6,121 bases of DNA. Origin: CAJXTB01 sp047626195. GTDB taxonomy: Bacteria; Myxococcota_A; UBA796; GCA-2862545. The position numbers were made by a program, and so were the translations under genes. Under the pieces are notes generated by a model, which was not told the DNA's origin, did not search any database, and was given only the letters and a program-made list of their open reading frames with translations. The stretch is taken from NCBI GenBank assembly GCA_047626195.1, contig JBLHSN010000347.1, positions 1 to 6,121 on the forward strand, read 5' to 3'. Of the stretch, positions 4,568 to 6,121 are shown piece by piece. How positions within the stretch are numbered: the stretch's first letter is position 1; each line of letters opens with the position of its first letter.

Positions 4568-6121
4568 ATGAAGCGCATTCGTTCTGCAGTGCTGCTACCC
4601 GCCGCCCTGCTCGTGCTCACCGCGGCGAGTACAGCATCTGCCCAGGAATCGGGAGTGGATGCCTGCAGTAACGGCCTCGATGACGACTCCGACGGGCTCG
4701 TCGACTACAACGACCCCGACTGCGAATGTGCCGCAGATCTTTTCGCGACCTTCGAGGTCACGAGCCTCATTCGCAATCCCTCCTTCGAAGATCTCGATGT
4801 TCAAGGATGCCCCACCAGCATCAGCCAAATCACCGGACATGCGCAGCACTGGAGTCAAGCGACCTCGGCGACCTCAGACTACTTCGCGTGTGGCTACTAC
4901 TACAGCGGGTTTGGAAGTGTGCAACCCCCAAATCCTGCCGGTGATGCGTGGGTCGGCGCCTTGTCAAATGGTAATTACATCGAGTACATCGGGAACACCA
5001 CGGTTGAGCCCATTGTCCCCGGCACGGCGTACACCCTGGAATTTTGGGTGGCGGTGCCCACGCCCACCTCCTACGGCGGAAGGTCTACGGGTGACATCGT
5101 CGTCTTCGGAACAAACACACCCTCCTTCCCCATCAACACAACTGGGGACCTCGAAGCCAGTGGTGCAGCACAGCAAGACGTCCTCGCGCGCATCCCAGTA
5201 GACCTCGAACCTACGGATGGCTGGGTCAAAGTCTCCACCTCGTTCACCGTGGACAGCCAATACGCCGGAATCATCATTGGTCCAGGCACCGGTATGACCC
5301 ACCCCGACACTGGATACGTGCACCTGATGTTCGACGAAATCAACATCAACTCTACGATTTCATTCAGCACAAATATCAACGTCGACGGCGACAGCACCGA
5401 CGGTTACGCGCTTTCTGCTCCCGCAATCGACGGTGTGAGCTACCAATGGTACCTCGACGGCGTAGCCATTGAAGGCGCTGTCGGCATGTCGTACGATATT
5501 CCGCAAGACCAAACTGCGCGCGGCAGCTATTCCGTGCGAATCGACGACGGCGAAGCGTGCTCCTTCACCGAAGAAGACGAACCCGTCATCATTGACGACC
5601 CCGCCGGTCCAGACCAAGACCTCGACAGCATCATTGATGAGGAGGACGATTGTCCAAGCGGCACATCGGACTGGTTGAGCACTCCTGAATCTGACCGCGA
5701 CGGCGACGGCTGCCGAGACGCAGACGAAGACGAAGACGACGACAACGACGGCATTCCAGATGGCGAAGACGACTGCGCCACAGGCGTGTTGGACTGGGTG
5801 TCCAACCCCACATCGGACACTGACGCCGACGGCTGCCGCGATGAAGATGAAGATGAAGACGACGACAACGACGGCGTGGGCGACGACGACGACGACTGCG
5901 CCACAGGCGACCTAGACTGGTCAGCCGATAGCGCGACCGACCTGGACGCGGATGGCTGTCAAGACGACGGTGAAGACCAAGATGATGACAACGACGGCGT
6001 CACCGACTCGGATGATGACTGCGACCGTGGCACTACCGGATGGTCCAGCGCCACCTCGACCGACCACGACTCAGACGGCTGTCAAGATGCCGATGATGAA
6101 GACCAAGATGACGACAACGAC
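4568..6121 (+). CDS. Exported adhesin-like protein with Asp-rich thrombospondin type 3-like repeats (partial, 3' end outside window)
   Basis: 518 codons are open to the window edge with no stop. Residues 1-25 are a signal peptide (MKRIRSAVLLPAALLVLTAASTASA, shown here as basic MKRIR, hydrophobic core, ASA) with likely cleavage before Gln26. Residues 31-52 form a Cys- and Asp-rich motif, DACSNGLDDDSDGLVDY then NDPDC, like the short metal-binding-type motifs found in myxobacterial surface proteins. Residues about 70-260 start with NPSFE and end with FDEININ, resembling a lectin/carbohydrate-binding jelly-roll region. About 265-342 is Ig-like (SYQWYLDGVAIEG ... GSYSVRI). From residue 360, 41-residue Asp-rich repeats with two Cys and one Trp each follow; they probably bind calcium. 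The role is likely cell-surface or extracellular adhesion or scaffolding. The C-terminus, where a sorting signal or anchor would sit, is not visible. No catalytic motif is seen. Confidence 0.9.
   Translation, partial: MKRIRSAVLLPAALLVLTAASTASAQESGVDACSNGLDDDSDGLVDYNDPDCECAADLFATFEVTSLIRNPSFEDLDVQGCPTSISQITGHAQHWSQATSATSDYFACGYYYSGFGSVQPPNPAGDAWVGALSNGNYIEYIGNTTVEPIVPGTAYTLEFWVAVPTPTSYGGRSTGDIVVFGTNTPSFPINTTGDLEASGAAQQDVLARIPVDLEPTDGWVKVSTSFTVDSQYAGIIIGPGTGMTHPDTGYVHLMFDEININSTISFSTNINVDGDSTDGYALSAPAIDGVSYQWYLDGVAIEGAVGMSYDIPQDQTARGSYSVRIDDGEACSFTEEDEPVIIDDPAGPDQDLDSIIDEEDDCPSGTSDWLSTPESDRDGDGCRDADEDEDDDNDGIPDGEDDCATGVLDWVSNPTSDTDADGCRDEDEDEDDDNDGVGDDDDDCATGDLDWSADSATDLDADGCQDDGEDQDDDNDGVTDSDDDCDRGTTGWSSATSTDHDSDGCQDADDEDQDDDND
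5645..6121 (+). repeat. 123-bp tandem coding repeat (41-residue Asp-rich units)
   Basis: Units start at 5645, 5768, 5891 and 6014. The first three are exactly 123 bp, and the fourth has one extra codon in its acidic part and is cut by the window end. The protein consensus is DDC-x2-G-x3-W, then a Ser/Thr-rich stretch, D-x-D-x-DGC-(R/Q)-D, an acidic run and DDDNDG(I/V). Spacing of Asp and Asn in D-x-D-x-DG and DDDNDG fits calcium-binding loops of thrombospondin type 3 repeats. DNA runs such as five consecutive GAC codons (5882-5896) are slippage-prone. Confidence 0.9.

Noticed and set aside
5527..5904. Minus-strand Ser-rich open frame
   Set aside because: The poly-Ser runs are simply the antisense of the GAC/GAT/GAA repeats in the exported protein.
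5645..6121. CRISPR-like array because of regular spacing
   Set aside because: The 123-bp period is in frame with a clear coding region and reflects a protein repeat; there are no short identical repeats separated by unique spacers.

Overview
The window looks like chromosomal DNA from a moderately GC-rich, Gram-negative, probably environmental or marine bacterium. A lipoprotein with a PAEP-type linker and an exported protein that joins a metal-binding-like N-terminal motif to acidic Asp-rich repeats suggest a Myxococcota/Bradymonadota-like ('deltaproteobacterial') or similar genome. This placement is inference from protein style; the window holds no rRNA or marker gene.

Layout from left to right. 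Positions 1-72 are probably the last 23 codons of a + strand gene. A short convergent spacer (73-195) follows, with a 17-nt near-palindrome and the first copy (A) of a ~63-bp direct repeat. On the - strand, 196-1683 encodes an agarase-like, clan GH-A-type glycoside hydrolase lipoprotein. Upstream of it lies a ~580-bp stretch (1729-2312) with no convincing gene, which carries the second repeat copy (B). The two copies are in the same orientation, exactly 1700 bp apart over their 46-bp core, and they bracket the hydrolase gene. Next is a classic divergent pair: a LysR-type regulator (2313-3218, -) and a zinc-free medium-chain NAD(P)H dehydrogenase/quinone-oxidoreductase-like enzyme (3312-4283, +). 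They share a 93-bp intergenic region that contains an imperfect inverted repeat, a plausible operator. After a 284-bp spacer comes a large exported protein (4568 to beyond the window end) with a signal peptide, a Cys/Asp-rich N-terminal motif, a lectin/jelly-roll-like region, an Ig-like domain and then 41-residue Asp-rich repeats resembling thrombospondin type 3 calcium-binding repeats. The window ends inside the fourth repeat.

How the genes work together: the LysR/dehydrogenase pair is very likely a self-contained regulatory unit. The hydrolase lipoprotein and the acidic repeat protein are both envelope or exported proteins that may deal with polysaccharides or surfaces, but nothing ties them into one operon. 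I do not see a defence system, CRISPR array, transposase or RNA gene. The most unusual observations are the direct repeats bracketing the hydrolase and the regular 123-bp coding repeat that runs off the right edge.
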